From contig JAKACM010000003.1 of assembly GCA_021821465.1 (NCBI GenBank), positions 41,898-105,897 of the forward strand: a DNA stretch of 64,000 nucleotides. The letters are read 5' to 3'. Positions 1 to 11,217 of this stretch are shown piece after piece. The notes below the pieces were generated by a model. It saw nothing but the letters and a program-made list of their open reading frames with translations, did no database searches and had not been told where the DNA came from. The position numbers and the translations under genes were made by a program. The stretch comes from Bacillota bacterium (lineage in GTDB: Bacteria > Bacillota > Sulfobacillia > Sulfobacillales > Sulfobacillaceae). Position 1 is the stretch's first letter; each line of letters begins with the position of its first letter.

Positions 1-310
1 ATAATTACCGGCCGGGTGGGACGGATTAGGACTGTCCACAACACTTGCCTGACGAGAGACCAGAGGCTTGGGCCAAATAACGCAATGAGTACAGGCGCAA
101 ACGCGGCGGTAAGAATGAATATCACAATGACCATCATGATCTCCCCCCATATCACGAATTCATGGACGTGACCCCAATCTTGCAGGGCATAGAACTGATG
201 ATCATTTTATAATATTCCCGCACTTTTTCCTAGTGCTTTGTAACCATTTCATATAATAATTTTTGTTCGTTACCCTCCGATCCAACAGATGAAATAACTA
301 GCTCGAACGA

Positions 311-838
311 TTAGTTTTCTGCATGAGTGTCTATCTCCAGCCATTTTTCGAGTTCGATTTCGTCGTGAATCGGAATACCTTGCTCTCCATACAAAGCTAT
401 GGCCGGTTTCTCAAGACGGGCTGTGTCGATAGCCCCCGGATACAATGCACACAGACGAAACCCGCGTTTTTGATAAAAGCGCAAAGCATTGAGATTATCG
501 TTGGAAGTGATCAGCCACAAACGCTGAATCCCTTGATACCGCGCCCAATTCTCCCAGGCGTTTACCAAGGCCGTGCCCACACCGCGTCCCAAAGTAAGGG
601 CGTTTAAGCTCACGCATTCCGAGTGCAGGGGGCTTATAGTGAAGCTCAAAGCTCCACAATTTTGTCCTTGCTCGGTGGCGACCAAGGCTTTAAGCTCCCC
701 CACTTCGAAACGCTGTCCATGCGAAACCATTGTTTTTGCACCCCATTTTGCTATCCACAAATTCTCGAGCCATATATAGTCCTCGGCTGAAGATGCCCAT
801 TTAACCGATATATTTGTCATGTAACACATGCCCTCCAC
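311..838 (-). CDS. GNAT-family N-acetyltransferase
   Basis: Translation has the GNAT acetyl-CoA signature region 'LTLGRGVGTALVNAWENWARYQGIQRLWLITSNDNLNALRFYQKRGF'. Start could be the internal Met at about 820. Confidence 0.85.
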   Translation of the reverse strand: MEGMCYMTNISVKWASSAEDYIWLENLWIAKWGAKTMVSHGQRFEVGELKALVATEQGQNCGALSFTISPLHSECVSLNALTLGRGVGTALVNAWENWARYQGIQRLWLITSNDNLNALRFYQKRGFRLCALYPGAIDTARLEKPAIALYGEQGIPIHDEIELEKWLEIDTHAEN

Positions 839-1321
839 TCACCAAGAGAGAACGACCCTCCGAGGAATTTATGCCGACTGTTTGACAGTCGTTAGCAATG
901 GTGGTGACAAAGCTGTCAAGGACGGCCTTATGCCGACACACCTCTTCCTTAAATATTTGTAGCATTCAAAATACGAAAAATCCGCGAAAGCATTAATATG
1001 TCGAATATGTCATAGTAACCATTTTATCCATAGGAGATGGTGCCTTTAGCCCGTCATCCCGCTATCGATCCTCTCTCCATCTTGATATTTTCGGAAGCGA
1101 GCAAGGAGGACACGTATCCGCTCATGCAAGGTAACTCCTGCCAGTGCGCACAATATCCGAAGAATGACGCGTCGATTGTCCGCTTGGGGGTTATTCTGTG
1201 GCGAAACCCGAGTACCGGGTAATTTCTGAACAGCCATCGCAGAAGACTCACACATGAACCCAACAAATCAAGCCCCCGGTCGCAGTGATCTCAGGGACTG
1301 GGATTCTAATTCTCTCTATGA

Positions 1322-1846
1322 TTACCGCTCTCCGATTCCCGTTGTCCACGCTAAACCCAAACCCGTGCCAAAAGCTCCCGCCATGCCTAAAAGACTTGCG
1401 GGCTGAAATCCCGACAACACAACATTGATCAGCAACAAAAACAGTGCCCATTGCACCGCCGCCCCATAATTATAACGCGACATGGCATAAACATAGCCTC
1501 CGGCCAGTCCAAACGCCGCCAAAGCCCCGCCTGCACCACCCATAATGATCATCACTGTGGATCCCACAATTCCGGATCCAAAGAACACCAGAAGGTATTG
1601 CCACCATTTCGCGACAATTTCCAGCTGTGAACCGACAATCCAAATGAAAAACCCCGCAAAAATTAATCCCAAGAGACCTCCAGGCATTATCGTGGTCAGC
1701 AAAATGGCTTCCACTCGCGTTAAATGTACCAAAAGTCCGGGAAAGTTTCCCAATAGCCACCCGATAATTTCCAGGGCAATTAAGGCAAGGGTAACACGGT
1801 TATTGCCGTTCCAGCCTCTCGATCCGCGCGACCGATTATTGGACAT
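1322..1846 (-). CDS. Rhomboid-fold membrane protein, probably catalytically inactive
   Basis: Multiple TM segments; 'MGGAGGALAAFGLAGG' resembles the rhomboid GxSGxxxxxxG region but has Gly at the Ser position. Start refined to the Met after a Shine-Dalgarno-like 'agaggcag'. Confidence 0.5.
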   Translation of the reverse strand: MSNNRSRGSRGWNGNNRVTLALIALEIIGWLLGNFPGLLVHLTRVEAILLTTIMPGGLLGLIFAGFFIWIVGSQLEIVAKWWQYLLVFFGSGIVGSTVMIIMGGAGGALAAFGLAGGYVYAMSRYNYGAAVQWALFLLLINVVLSGFQPASLLGMAGAFGTGLGLAWTTGIGER

Positions 1847-2413
1847 CATCTGCCTCTTTTTCCCCTGCCAAAAGTCGTTGGTATCCTGGTCCACAAAAAG
1901 TCCTCCTCTCCCGCCTATCACTTAAGCTGCCAATACAATTACCACCCTATCAGATTTTAATCTGACCTGCATTAATTATGTTCCCCGGTCAAAAGTCAAC
2001 TATCTTGGGAAAAATCCCAGAGATAGCGATTCTCATTTAACAAAAGTCCATTCGATCTCAAAATTGGCCTAGACTTTTACGACTCAATCAGTTCTATCAT
2101 CTCGCATAACCTTATGGTTGTCTTGTCTCTTCTACCCACACAAAAGGGACAATCGAGGCGTTGCCTTGGTGACGGATGAAGTAACCTTCCCCAAAGGCAA
2201 GTCTCGACACGCTTTGGTTCAGGCACACAAGTCTTAAGAGGCGAACCCCCCAATTTAAAGGGAGCACCTTCCACACTTTTTTATCGGATTTCAAGATACG
2301 CCATTCCCATGTGCCAGAGTTGAGTTATATTTGCTATAGATGGATACATCGCCACTTGCTTGAATCATCCCGGAAGATTATGGTACGATTGCAGCCACAA
2401 TAACTGATAAAAG

Positions 2414-2848
2414 GTGATGACCACGATGCGCTGGACGTTTCAATTTCTTTTATGGGGCAGCGTTACCGGGGCCTTCACCATAGCCACGGCGCTGGCACTG
2501 GGTGATACCGTGTGGCTTTGGGTTTCTCATATCAACAACTTGTTGCCGGCCTTGCACGACAGTATCGATCCCCTCATGCTTGCCTTCTTGTTCGGTGAAC
2601 TGGCTCACACCGCCCGGGTTATGCAATCCGCCCATGAGATTCGCCCGGAACTGATTGCAGCGATAGCGGCTTTGGCGTCAGTCCGACATCTTTTGGTCGT
2701 TCTGACGATAAATAAAACGCCGACTCTTGATCAGATTCTGGGAAGCGGATCACTAACGGTAGGATTTGTGGCCATCTGGATGGGTGTTGTTTATATCAGG
2801 AGGCATTTAAATTCTTCTTACCCCACCGATAAGCGCGACGAGGCATAA
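2414..2848 (+). CDS. PsiE-like small membrane protein
   Basis: Four predicted TM segments with PsiE-like 'DPLMLAFLFGELAHTARVM...HEIRPELIAAIAALASVRHLLV'; RBS-like aaaggtg upstream. Confidence 0.55.
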   Translation: MMTTMRWTFQFLLWGSVTGAFTIATALALGDTVWLWVSHINNLLPALHDSIDPLMLAFLFGELAHTARVMQSAHEIRPELIAAIAALASVRHLLVVLTINKTPTLDQILGSGSLTVGFVAIWMGVVYIRRHLNSSYPTDKRDEA

Positions 2849-3139
2849 GACACTTAAAATTCCCGGTGCCAAGTTGAGATGTTAAAGGACAACACAAGAT
2901 TTCCGGCAGAAAATACCCCGCCCCTCTCTCCGCTTTACCCGTCTCCCATGTGATCGCCTTCCCTTTTGTGCCGAGCGACACCCTCCCCTAACTGACGTTA
3001 CCCGGCAAAATCAGACGAAAAGACGTTTCACAAGTTCAGGGACTAAGAGTGAACTTCATGGGGAACCCTCAGCCGGAACATGACCGGTGATAGTGGGGAG
3101 AAAGGGCCACACCAATAACACAAAACACGGGAATGAAGA

Positions 3140-4033
3140 TCAATTCACTGCGTTTAGAGATTTCTTGCCATTTTCTTCTGGTTCCGTCACCCGAGACTCC
3201 GACCAAGAGCTCGCCTGGTTTTCGGCAAAAGTAGCCATGATCTGGAGTTGGTGCTGAATAACTTGAGCCTCAAAGGCCATTATCCGCCACAGAAAACCTC
3301 CGGGGAGAGAAGACAATCCTTGATAGTGACCCAATCTCGCATCCTCTTCCGAAGAATTGTCCTTTTCACCGCCAGAGGTGTAGGCACGAGAACGGAGAGT
3401 TGAAGCGTATTCCAGGGTCGGTGGGGACAATCCGGCACAACTCTTCTCATTACGAATAGCCACCAATGATCCCCAGGCCCGAAACCCACCCCAGATGTCG
3501 AGACCATCGGACTGACCGGAGGCGGGCCTCAGGCACAGGTTTTCATGATATAAAGGAGTGGAGGACTCCCATTCGATAACACTTATTCGGCTATGGTAAT
3601 GACGAAATTGAAACCATTCGCTGCGAGCCAGTCGGCCCGCCACCGCCACCTCTCCCCAGATAAAAGTGGCGGATGATTTCATCTCACAAACAACACTTTG
3701 GGTAAAATCACTTTGCGCAAACGGAATGACTTCATTAGGCAAAAATGTCAACTGAGAATTTGGTTGCAGCACAATGTGCCAGTCGTGCCGGGCATTTCCC
3801 GAGGGCATCGCCATGAGTTTGGCCGCTTCCTGCGTACTTAAGCTCAGAGATGCCCCAGACTCCACAACAATTTCGGTTTCAAAATGATCGCCTTCCAAAA
3901 TACCGGCGAATTCCGCACTCACCACGTGAAAAGGCGGTGTGTTTTTCAGCACAAAAAGATAAAGCGGCGGCTCGCAATAGGTTTCAATGCGGTTGGGATA
4001 GACATGTATATATTGTCGGCTTAAGGTATTCAT
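3140..4033 (-). CDS. ureD: Urease accessory protein UreD/UreH
   Basis: UreD-like sequence ('[48 protein letters not shown]'); overlaps ureG and is last in a ure operon. Confidence 0.85.
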   Translation of the reverse strand: MNTLSRQYIHVYPNRIETYCEPPLYLFVLKNTPPFHVVSAEFAGILEGDHFETEIVVESGASLSLSTQEAAKLMAMPSGNARHDWHIVLQPNSQLTFLPNEVIPFAQSDFTQSVVCEMKSSATFIWGEVAVAGRLARSEWFQFRHYHSRISVIEWESSTPLYHENLCLRPASGQSDGLDIWGGFRAWGSLVAIRNEKSCAGLSPPTLEYASTLRSRAYTSGGEKDNSSEEDARLGHYQGLSSLPGGFLWRIMAFEAQVIQHQLQIMATFAENQASSWSESRVTEPEENGKKSLNAVN

Positions 4034-4662
4034 TCCGTTTTTTCCCCTGAATCCCCCGAGCCTTCTTCAAACAAGGCATAGGAGCGCACCACGGCCAATA
4101 ATTCGGACATTCCCTCCCCCGTCTTTAGGTTCGTCAGCACATAGGGATTGGACCGCATTGCCCGGGTGTCGCGTTCCATTACCGCCAAATCCGCCCCCAC
4201 ATAGGGAGCCAAATCCACTTTATTTATGACTAAGACATCGGATTTGACAATACCTGGCCCGCCCTTTCGCGGCAATTTTTCCCCTCCTGCCACATCAATC
4301 ACATAAATGACAAAATCCGCTAAATCGGGGCTAAAGGTCGCGGCCAAATTGTCGCCGCCGCTTTCGATTAGTACCACATCCAGATCGGGAAAAACGCTCA
4401 ATAACTCATCCAACGCATCCAAATTCACCGAAGCATCTTCCCTAATCGCCGTATGGGGACATCCTCCGGTTTCAACTCCGCGTATTCGTTCCGCAGGCAA
4501 TACTCCACTATGCACCAAAATCCGTTCATCTTCCCGGGTATAAATGTCGTTGGTAATGACCGCTATGCTGTACTCTTCTTTTAAGGATTCGGCCAACCAC
4601 TGCACAACGGTCGTTTTCCCCGCACCGACAGGTCCTGCAACTCCGATTCTGACCGGTTTCAC
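4030..4662 (-). CDS. ureG: Urease accessory GTPase UreG
   Basis: P-loop '[17 protein letters not shown]', '[19 protein letters not shown]', '[15 protein letters not shown]'. Confidence 0.97.
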   Translation of the reverse strand: MKPVRIGVAGPVGAGKTTVVQWLAESLKEEYSIAVITNDIYTREDERILVHSGVLPAERIRGVETGGCPHTAIREDASVNLDALDELLSVFPDLDVVLIESGGDNLAATFSPDLADFVIYVIDVAGGEKLPRKGGPGIVKSDVLVINKVDLAPYVGADLAVMERDTRAMRSNPYVLTNLKTGEGMSELLAVVRSYALFEEGSGDSGEKTE

Positions 4663-4709
4663 GGAAAAACCCCTCCTTTCGTATTCTTGTGGCCCTTCAT
4701 AACCACAGT

Positions 4710-5459
4710 TTACGAGCGAAACAATCGCGAATATAAATCGCGGTGGCGCATTTGGGCCACCTCATAAAGAGGCATACCAGAGCCGATATCCTCCACCTGC
4801 AAATCCTTGATTTCCGTCAATACTTCCATAGTCCAACCATGCAGATCAAACAGCATTTTTTGAGACGATCTCTGCCCTAAAGGGACTAAGCGCACCAGCA
4901 CCTGAACCATCGCAGAGAGGGCCATGTAGGCCTGAGCTTGCATGCCCAGACCTTCCCCCCATTTCCGAATCACACCGATTACAGCCAACACTACCGCCTG
5001 ATTTCCGAGATGGGGAGCATGGCGGACGGCCTCTTGATATTTAGGCAGATCCGAATCCTGGAATAGCTCCGAGGCCGTGAGCAAAATACGCCGACCGATA
5101 TTCAAAGAACCCTGGCGACTTTCTTCGGACGCACGGCTCGCCGTCAAGTACCCGTCAATTTTCCGGACCTGAGTCCAAAAACTGACATCATGGGAAGCTC
5201 TATAAACCAGTTGGGCGGCCAAAGCGTCGGATCTCACCCAACTATGACGAACAATCGCGCGAATCCACTCCCGTGACGACAATTCATCCGTAATCCACTG
5301 TTCTTGAACGAGAGTTTCCAACCCGAACGAGTGAGTAAAAGCCCCTGAAGGAAACAAGCCGTCCACAAACTGAAATACTTCACCGTCCTGGGAATTGGCC
5401 ACAATCAAGAAGCCCTGTGAGGACGGTTTCTGGTGGCAAACCCCTGAGGTAACACGCAA
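4710..5459 (-). CDS. ureF: Urease accessory protein UreF
   Basis: '[25 protein letters not shown]' UreF signature; position between ureE and ureG. Confidence 0.93.
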   Translation of the reverse strand: MRVTSGVCHQKPSSQGFLIVANSQDGEVFQFVDGLFPSGAFTHSFGLETLVQEQWITDELSSREWIRAIVRHSWVRSDALAAQLVYRASHDVSFWTQVRKIDGYLTASRASEESRQGSLNIGRRILLTASELFQDSDLPKYQEAVRHAPHLGNQAVVLAVIGVIRKWGEGLGMQAQAYMALSAMVQVLVRLVPLGQRSSQKMLFDLHGWTMEVLTEIKDLQVEDIGSGMPLYEVAQMRHRDLYSRLFRS

Positions 5460-5863
5460 TATTCTTCAACAACCAAGATGCCCAAGGATTGGGCGAGGTC
5501 CTTGAGAAAGGTTTCATTGGGGGTGAACACCTGTCCTTCCTTAACCCAGCAAGGTTGGTGCAAATTCCCGATATGATAACATAAGGTTCCCATCTCTTCG
5601 GGCGTCTTGGGCTGCATCACCAAAACTTTCTGGGCCTTCATCCGAGCTACAATGAAAATCTCTTGATCGGCATAGAGGATGTCTTGGTCAGCAAGTCCCG
5701 TATGGCGGGGCAAGTCTATCAGCACGACACGACCTTTGTCACTGAGAGTTTTCCACCGAGATCTCTGGCATTGATCACTATCCATATCCACCCATTCGAC
5801 GGCTTTGCCAAGGCTATCGCTTCCGAACGATCCCAAGACTCGATTCACTCTCACTGTATCCAT
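5405..5863 (-). CDS. ureE: Urease accessory protein UreE
   Basis: UreE-like 'CYHIGNLHQPCWVKEGQVFTPNE'; ORF is open further 5' but the likely start is ATG at 5863 (MDTVRVNRV). Confidence 0.88.
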   Translation of the reverse strand: MDTVRVNRVLGSFGSDSLGKAVEWVDMDSDQCQRSRWKTLSDKGRVVLIDLPRHTGLADQDILYADQEIFIVARMKAQKVLVMQPKTPEEMGTLCYHIGNLHQPCWVKEGQVFTPNETFLKDLAQSLGILVVEEYCVLPQGFATRNRPHRAS

Positions 5864-5909
5864 TACTTTCTCTCTGACTCCCTTCCCTGTCCTTCCCCCT
5901 AGGTCCTCT

Positions 5910-7640
5910 TCAGAATAAGAAGTACCGTTGGGCCATAGGCAAAACATCGGCCGGAACTGAGGTAATCCACTCGTCATTGGCGTATACCCGGTAAGTTTCG
6001 GGATCCACAACAATCTTTGGGGTCTGATCATTCAACATCATCGATTGTTTATTCACATTTCTGCAATTCTTGACGGCATAAAATTGCCGGTCAAGGCGTG
6101 AATCTATTGTTCCGGCATGATAGGCTTTCTGGGACACAAATGTCCAGGACGAATTCCTGGGTCCATGTCCTTGGGATGCGAACATTTTTCGCATCAGACG
6201 GGGTTCTACGGTAGGAATCGAGGCATTTCCGTCACCCATCAAAGCCGCCGCGATCATCCCTCCTTTGATGACGACAGACGGTTTAACCCCGAAAAAGGCC
6301 GGCTTCCACAATACCAAATCGGCCCATTTTCCTTCCTCTACGGACCCAACCAATTCATTAATCCCATGCGTAATAGCGGGATTAATGGTATATTTCGCGA
6401 TATAGCGTTTGATCCGGAAATTGTCGCATGTAGAGTCGTCTTCTTTTAAAGCTCCCCGCTCCTTTTTCATTTTGTGTGCGGTCTGCCATGTTCTGGTAAT
6501 TACCTCGCCTATGCGGCCCATAGCCATGGAGTCCGAGGACATCATGGACAAGACTCCCATGTCATGGAGCACATCTTCGGCTCCGATAGTCTCACCCCGG
6601 ATTCGGGAATCGGCAAATGCAACATCTTCGGCCAGCTTAGGATCCAGGTGATGGCACACCATCAGCATATCCATGTGTTCCGCTAAGGTATTCACGGTAT
6701 AAGGTCTGGTCGGGTTGGTTGAAGACGGCAAAACATGATTAAAAGACGCGACACGCAAAATATCGGGAGCGTGTCCTCCCCCTGCGCCTTCCGTGTGATA
6801 AGTATGAATAATTCGCCCATCAATAGCCCGGATCGTTTCTTCCACAAATCCTGCCTCGTTGAGGGTATCCGTATGAATAGTAACCTGCACATCTTCTTCA
6901 TCGGCCACTTGAAGGCAGGTGTCAATGGCCCTAGGAGTGGTTCCCCAATCCTCGTGCAGTTTGAGTCCGATTGCCCCGGCTAAAATCTGCTCCCGCAATG
7001 GCTCTTTAAACGAAGCGTTGCCTTTTCCGGTCAAACCGACATTAACCGGCATTTCACTCATGGCGTCAAGCATTCGGGCAATATACCAAGGTCCCGGAGT
7101 CGCCGTCGTCGCATTCGTGCCGGTACTCGGTCCTGTGCCTCCCCCTATCAAAGTCGTCATACCGGCTGCGAGCGCATGAAACGCCAAATCGGGAGTAATC
7201 CAGTGGACGTGGGTGTCAATGCCTCCCGCTGTCAAGATCATCCCTTCTCCGGAAATCATCTCCGTTGTGGGAGCAATAACCAAACGGGGTTCCACCCCGT
7301 CCATAATGTCAGGATTTCCGGCCTTGCCGATAGCGGAAATGCGTCCGTTCCTGATACCGACATCGGCCTTGACAATTCCCCAGTAGTCAATAATGACAAC
7401 ATTGCTAATGACCAAATCCGGGGCACCTTGGGCCCTTGTGTGCCAACCGGCCTGACCCATGCCCTCACGAACAACTTTTCCTCCTCCAAATTTCGCGCAA
7501 TCTCTGTCAACAGTCCGATCTTCCTCCACCATGGCCCATAATTCCGTGTCGGCGAGCCGTATCCTGTCGCCGAGTCCGGGGCCAAAGAGTTGCTGACGTT
7601 GGAGGCGGCTTATCCCAGAACTCATAACTCGTCTCTCCAA
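5910..7640 (-). CDS. ureC: Urease subunit alpha
   Basis: Full-length UreC with metal/carbamyl-Lys region '[15 protein letters not shown]', '[15 protein letters not shown]', 'MVCHHLD'. Confidence 0.98.
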   Translation of the reverse strand: MERRVMSSGISRLQRQQLFGPGLGDRIRLADTELWAMVEEDRTVDRDCAKFGGGKVVREGMGQAGWHTRAQGAPDLVISNVVIIDYWGIVKADVGIRNGRISAIGKAGNPDIMDGVEPRLVIAPTTEMISGEGMILTAGGIDTHVHWITPDLAFHALAAGMTTLIGGGTGPSTGTNATTATPGPWYIARMLDAMSEMPVNVGLTGKGNASFKEPLREQILAGAIGLKLHEDWGTTPRAIDTCLQVADEEDVQVTIHTDTLNEAGFVEETIRAIDGRIIHTYHTEGAGGGHAPDILRVASFNHVLPSSTNPTRPYTVNTLAEHMDMLMVCHHLDPKLAEDVAFADSRIRGETIGAEDVLHDMGVLSMMSSDSMAMGRIGEVITRTWQTAHKMKKERGALKEDDSTCDNFRIKRYIAKYTINPAITHGINELVGSVEEGKWADLVLWKPAFFGVKPSVVIKGGMIAAALMGDGNASIPTVEPRLMRKMFASQGHGPRNSSWTFVSQKAYHAGTIDSRLDRQFYAVKNCRNVNKQSMMLNDQTPKIVVDPETYRVYANDEWITSVPADVLPMAQRYFLF

Positions 7641-7993
7641 AATCCCCGTTCCCGCGCTTTTCTCAAGGCTTGCTCTTTAATCGCCTCATCGTCGAGTGCT
7701 CCCTCGGTTAAACCGTTCAATCCGTATATTCGCCTGCTTCCTTGTAGAGGAGTTAACCTCACCGTTTTGCTCACACCCGGCTCAAAACGCACGGCAGCGC
7801 CCGCCAAAATATCCAAACGCATTCCATAGGCCCGATCGCGGGTAAAGTAAAGAGCTTTATTGACCTCAAAAAAATGGAAATGTGAGCCTACCTGAATGGG
7901 ACGATCTCCCGTATTTTTCACTTCCAAAACAACACCGCAAACAGAATCCACAATAAGAGGTGCATCCTTGACCTTAATTTCTCCCGGTATCAT
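7622..7993 (-). CDS. ureB: Urease subunit beta
   Basis: '[10 protein letters not shown]...[22 protein letters not shown]' UreB signature. Confidence 0.97.
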   Translation of the reverse strand: MIPGEIKVKDAPLIVDSVCGVVLEVKNTGDRPIQVGSHFHFFEVNKALYFTRDRAYGMRLDILAGAAVRFEPGVSKTVRLTPLQGSRRIYGLNGLTEGALDDEAIKEQALRKARERGFWRDEL

Positions 7994-8337
7994 CCTGAAC
8001 TCACCACAAAGGTACTCCTCTCGGCCTTGGGTCGAATGGGATTGTGCACTGTCACCAATTTAGTTCCGTCCGGAAAGGTCGCCTCGATTTGAACGACGTC
8101 AACCATTTCACTCACTCCTTCCATCACATCGTCCATGGTTAGGAGCGTGACCCCTTCCGTCATTAATAACGCCACAGTTTTCCCCTCACGGGCTCCTTCC
8201 ATGAGATGCGCCGCAATATAGGCCACTGACTCGGGATAATTGAGTTTAATCCCTCGTTCCAGCCGACTTCGCGCCAGATTGGCGGCCACTACTATCAATA
8301 ATTTTTCCTGTTCCCTGGGAGAAAGAAACATATTCAC
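7990..8337 (-). CDS. ureA: Urease subunit gamma
   Basis: '[39 protein letters not shown]' UreA signature; 4-nt overlap with ureB. Confidence 0.97.
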   Translation of the reverse strand: MNMFLSPREQEKLLIVVAANLARSRLERGIKLNYPESVAYIAAHLMEGAREGKTVALLMTEGVTLLTMDDVMEGVSEMVDVVQIEATFPDGTKLVTVHNPIRPKAERSTFVVSSG

Positions 8338-8495
8338 CCCTCCCTCTCATTTCCATGCTAACGACCAGGCAAAAACAATTCTTGTGCCGTCGACTGAAAA
8401 ATCGTTTGTTTTGTCCGATCACTGAACATGATCTGTCAGGCAAAACCCGAACCGATCCCAAAATGATCAAATCCTTGGGGACAGGTTATGTTTGA

Positions 8496-8798
8496 ATGAA
8501 GATTAGGCTATTGACGAACTTCACAGCAAAGAGCAATGTGGGAGTAAAGAGGTGGAAAGATTTCGTGTTAACGGCCTTCGGTGCAATCGTCGTGAGTCTT
8601 ATGATGATCTTTTACGCTTTGGAACAACATTCTTCTTGGTACACTTTCGCGTTTGCCGTTGCTTGCGGTGCTTCATCTGTCTACGGATGGCTGGCAGGCA
8701 CTTGGCCTTTTGGTGTTGTGGAGGGAGTATGGGCCATCATTGCCTTCCGCAAATGGTGGCGACTTCGCCGAGGAGCCATAACCCGTACCCCGGCCTAA
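8496..8798 (+). CDS. Small two/three-TM membrane protein, uncharacterised
   Basis: Hydrophobic segments 'FVLTAFGAIVVSLMMIFYAL' and 'WPFGVVEGVWAIIAFRKWWRLRR'. Confidence 0.55.
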   Translation: MKIRLLTNFTAKSNVGVKRWKDFVLTAFGAIVVSLMMIFYALEQHSSWYTFAFAVACGASSVYGWLAGTWPFGVVEGVWAIIAFRKWWRLRRGAITRTPA

Positions 8799-10037
8799 TG
8801 AGGATTTCCCTCAAACCCTTCTTGTTGATAAAGGTCTTCGATTACCGGTGGATTTAACATAAATCTCAGCCTGCCCGGTGTTATGCACCCTCGGGTTTCT
8901 CATCGGCCCATTTAAACCCAGATCCTCCAATGGCTGTTCAGGTTGTTGAAAGAATACGGCACTTATCTCCACACAATAGGAAATGCGTCGGATCTTTATG
9001 ATCGTAATTCATCATCAAAGTTCGGCGCATTCATAGACGCAAATATTCCTAGGGACGAAAAGAAATGTGCCGGGCGTACGGCGCCATTGGACAACTGCAG
9101 TTGTTTGGCACTTAAATCCTGTCTTGGTCCGTCATTTCTATCTCCCAGATATTAATGATCTTCCGGAAACAGCCCATAAGAGCGCGGTTCATCTCGGAAG
9201 ATGGGATAGCTATGGGTCGGCATGGTTCGGCCGCTAATTACGGAAAAAGGCCGAGAAGGAAAAATCAAGGAGAGATCCCTGATTCCCATTATCTCCGCCA
9301 ACGGAAATGACCATAAATCACGCTTGTTGGGATCAACAATTTTACTCAACTCACCCCAACCGAGCCATTGGCGAACGGGGTGTCGCACCTCCTTGATTTT
9401 CGTCTTAGGCATGAAGTTTGTTTAGAGTTTGACATTTTCCCAGTTTTGTTTACAGCGAATTTCGATTTGTCTCTTCATCGCGGAACATCTGCTTGATTGG
9501 ATCAGGGATTTCGTTAAAGTTCGCAGAACGACTCATGGCATTTGTGAAACTTTGAACAAACTTACCTGTAAGTTCGCTGTCGTTTTCACTACCTGTCAAG
9601 TTATAAATCCACCTATTTTGCTACTTCTTATCCTCTATAAATCAAGTCCAAACTTCTTCCCTTCTCCGTTGTAAGTGGCGGTGTATAATGGTTCTGCACG
9701 TTTTTTAGAAATTTCTTCAAAGTTTCGTCCTACGCAAATGATGTTTATCACAAGAGAAAATTCTAGTTAAGTAAGAATCATCTCGTAATCAATATCGATC
9801 ACTCCGAATCGAATTTTCGTGTCATTTGTTCTTAACTTATTGATCTTTTTATTAAACTGCAATATACTCAAAACGTCTTACCAACCAATTAAGTTAATTG
9901 CATTTACATAAGGGTTTCGCCGAAATTACCGTAACCCTTAGTGAGTTGTTTATTTTCTTATATTTCCAATTATCACAATTCGCTATTGATTTCTTGCTTT
10001 AGTGGAAAATCTTCGTTATTAAAGAGGTGATTCCTGC

Positions 10038-10940
10038 GTGACTCCCAAACGTCCAAAACACTCCTATCGTTACCGTCTTTTGATTCTTCTGGGCATCGGA
10101 CTTCTCGCAACAGGGTGTGGCAAACAATATGTTCTTCTGCATCCGGCGGGCCCCGTGGCCAAAAGCGAACTGGGGTTGATTTACCTCTCGGGTGGCGCGA
10201 TGATCTTCGTGATTTTATTGGTGCTGGTACTCTTCACCATTGTGTTGGTGCGCTTTCGCGACAAACCCGGAAACAAGGCACCCTACCACCCTTTATGGGA
10301 TCACAACCGTAAGTTGGAACTCTTTTGGGTCGGTCTGTCGCTGGTTATTGTGATTGTTATCAGCATTCCTACCGTACAAAAGACATACGCGCTCGATAAA
10401 CTGCCTCCCGCCAAAGATCCCGTAATCATCGACGTCACGGCCATTCAATATAAATGGCTCTTTGAATATCCTCAACAACATATCGCGACTGTCAACTATA
10501 TCAACATCCCGTCCGGTGTGCCCGTTTTGTTTAAACTTACCGCGGAGGCTCCCATGAATACCTTTTGGGTGCCTAGGTTGGGGGGTATGGAATACACCAT
10601 GCCGGGTGAGGTTCTGCCATTATGGCTTGAAGCTCGCAAACCCGGTATTTACCCGGGACGCAGCGGACAATTTTCGGGCCGGGGATTTGTCCATATGACG
10701 TTCAACGTTCGGGCTATTCCCATGAACCGATTCCACAGTTGGGCCAACCAAGTCCAAAAAGAGAATCACCCTCTCACCATCTCCGATTATAACCGCCTGG
10801 TTGATCGGCACATCTGGGTGAGTTCTGCCACTTATTCCGGTTTTCCTGTCTCAACTTTCCCCACGACCGATCACGGTTTTACGTTACACGGGAACATGTT
10901 CATTCAAATGAAACACATGTTCATGAACATGCCTTCCTAA
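10038..10940 (+). CDS. qoxA: Quinol oxidase (cytochrome aa3-type) subunit II, lipoprotein
   Basis: Lipobox 'LLATGCGK', two TMs, subunit II cupredoxin domain; the CuA motif is replaced by 'YPGRSGQFSGRGFVHMTFNVRA' (no Cys ligands), as in quinol oxidases. GTG start after agaggtg. Confidence 0.85.
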   Translation: MTPKRPKHSYRYRLLILLGIGLLATGCGKQYVLLHPAGPVAKSELGLIYLSGGAMIFVILLVLVLFTIVLVRFRDKPGNKAPYHPLWDHNRKLELFWVGLSLVIVIVISIPTVQKTYALDKLPPAKDPVIIDVTAIQYKWLFEYPQQHIATVNYINIPSGVPVLFKLTAEAPMNTFWVPRLGGMEYTMPGEVLPLWLEARKPGIYPGRSGQFSGRGFVHMTFNVRAIPMNRFHSWANQVQKENHPLTISDYNRLVDRHIWVSSATYSGFPVSTFPTTDHGFTLHGNMFIQMKHMFMNMPS

Positions 10941-11217
10941 ATTTAGACGAAAGGCGGAAAATTCCATGTCCCTGAAGTCGTCAATCCCTTCTTCTTTGGA
11001 TGATGCACAAGAGGAAACTTGCAATCTGCTTCTTTGTGTTCCGAGAGGATTCAAGATGTGGGAACAAGAATTTCGTAAACGGTGTCTCTATTTAGATCAG
11101 CGGAAAATGGGTAGGGTCAGAACTTCAAAAAATTCGTACCTGACCCTCTTCCCAAGACTCATATCGGAAGACAAAGCACATGGCGTAATGACAATGAAAT
11201 GAAAGGAGGCTTTCTTT

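Noticed and set aside
5910-7640. Numerous opposite-strand ORFs across ureC (6117-6449, 7176-7541 and others)
   Set aside because: Antisense shadows of a strongly conserved gene; no RBS or recognisable domains.
9152-9412. 86-aa minus-strand ORF MPKTKIKEVRHPVRQWLGW...
   Set aside because: Has a plausible start but no recognised family; insufficient support to call a gene.
10966-11202. 78-aa ORF between oxidase subunits II and I
   Set aside because: No recognisable features and contains a strong RNA hairpin; more likely an untranslated intercistronic region, though not excluded.
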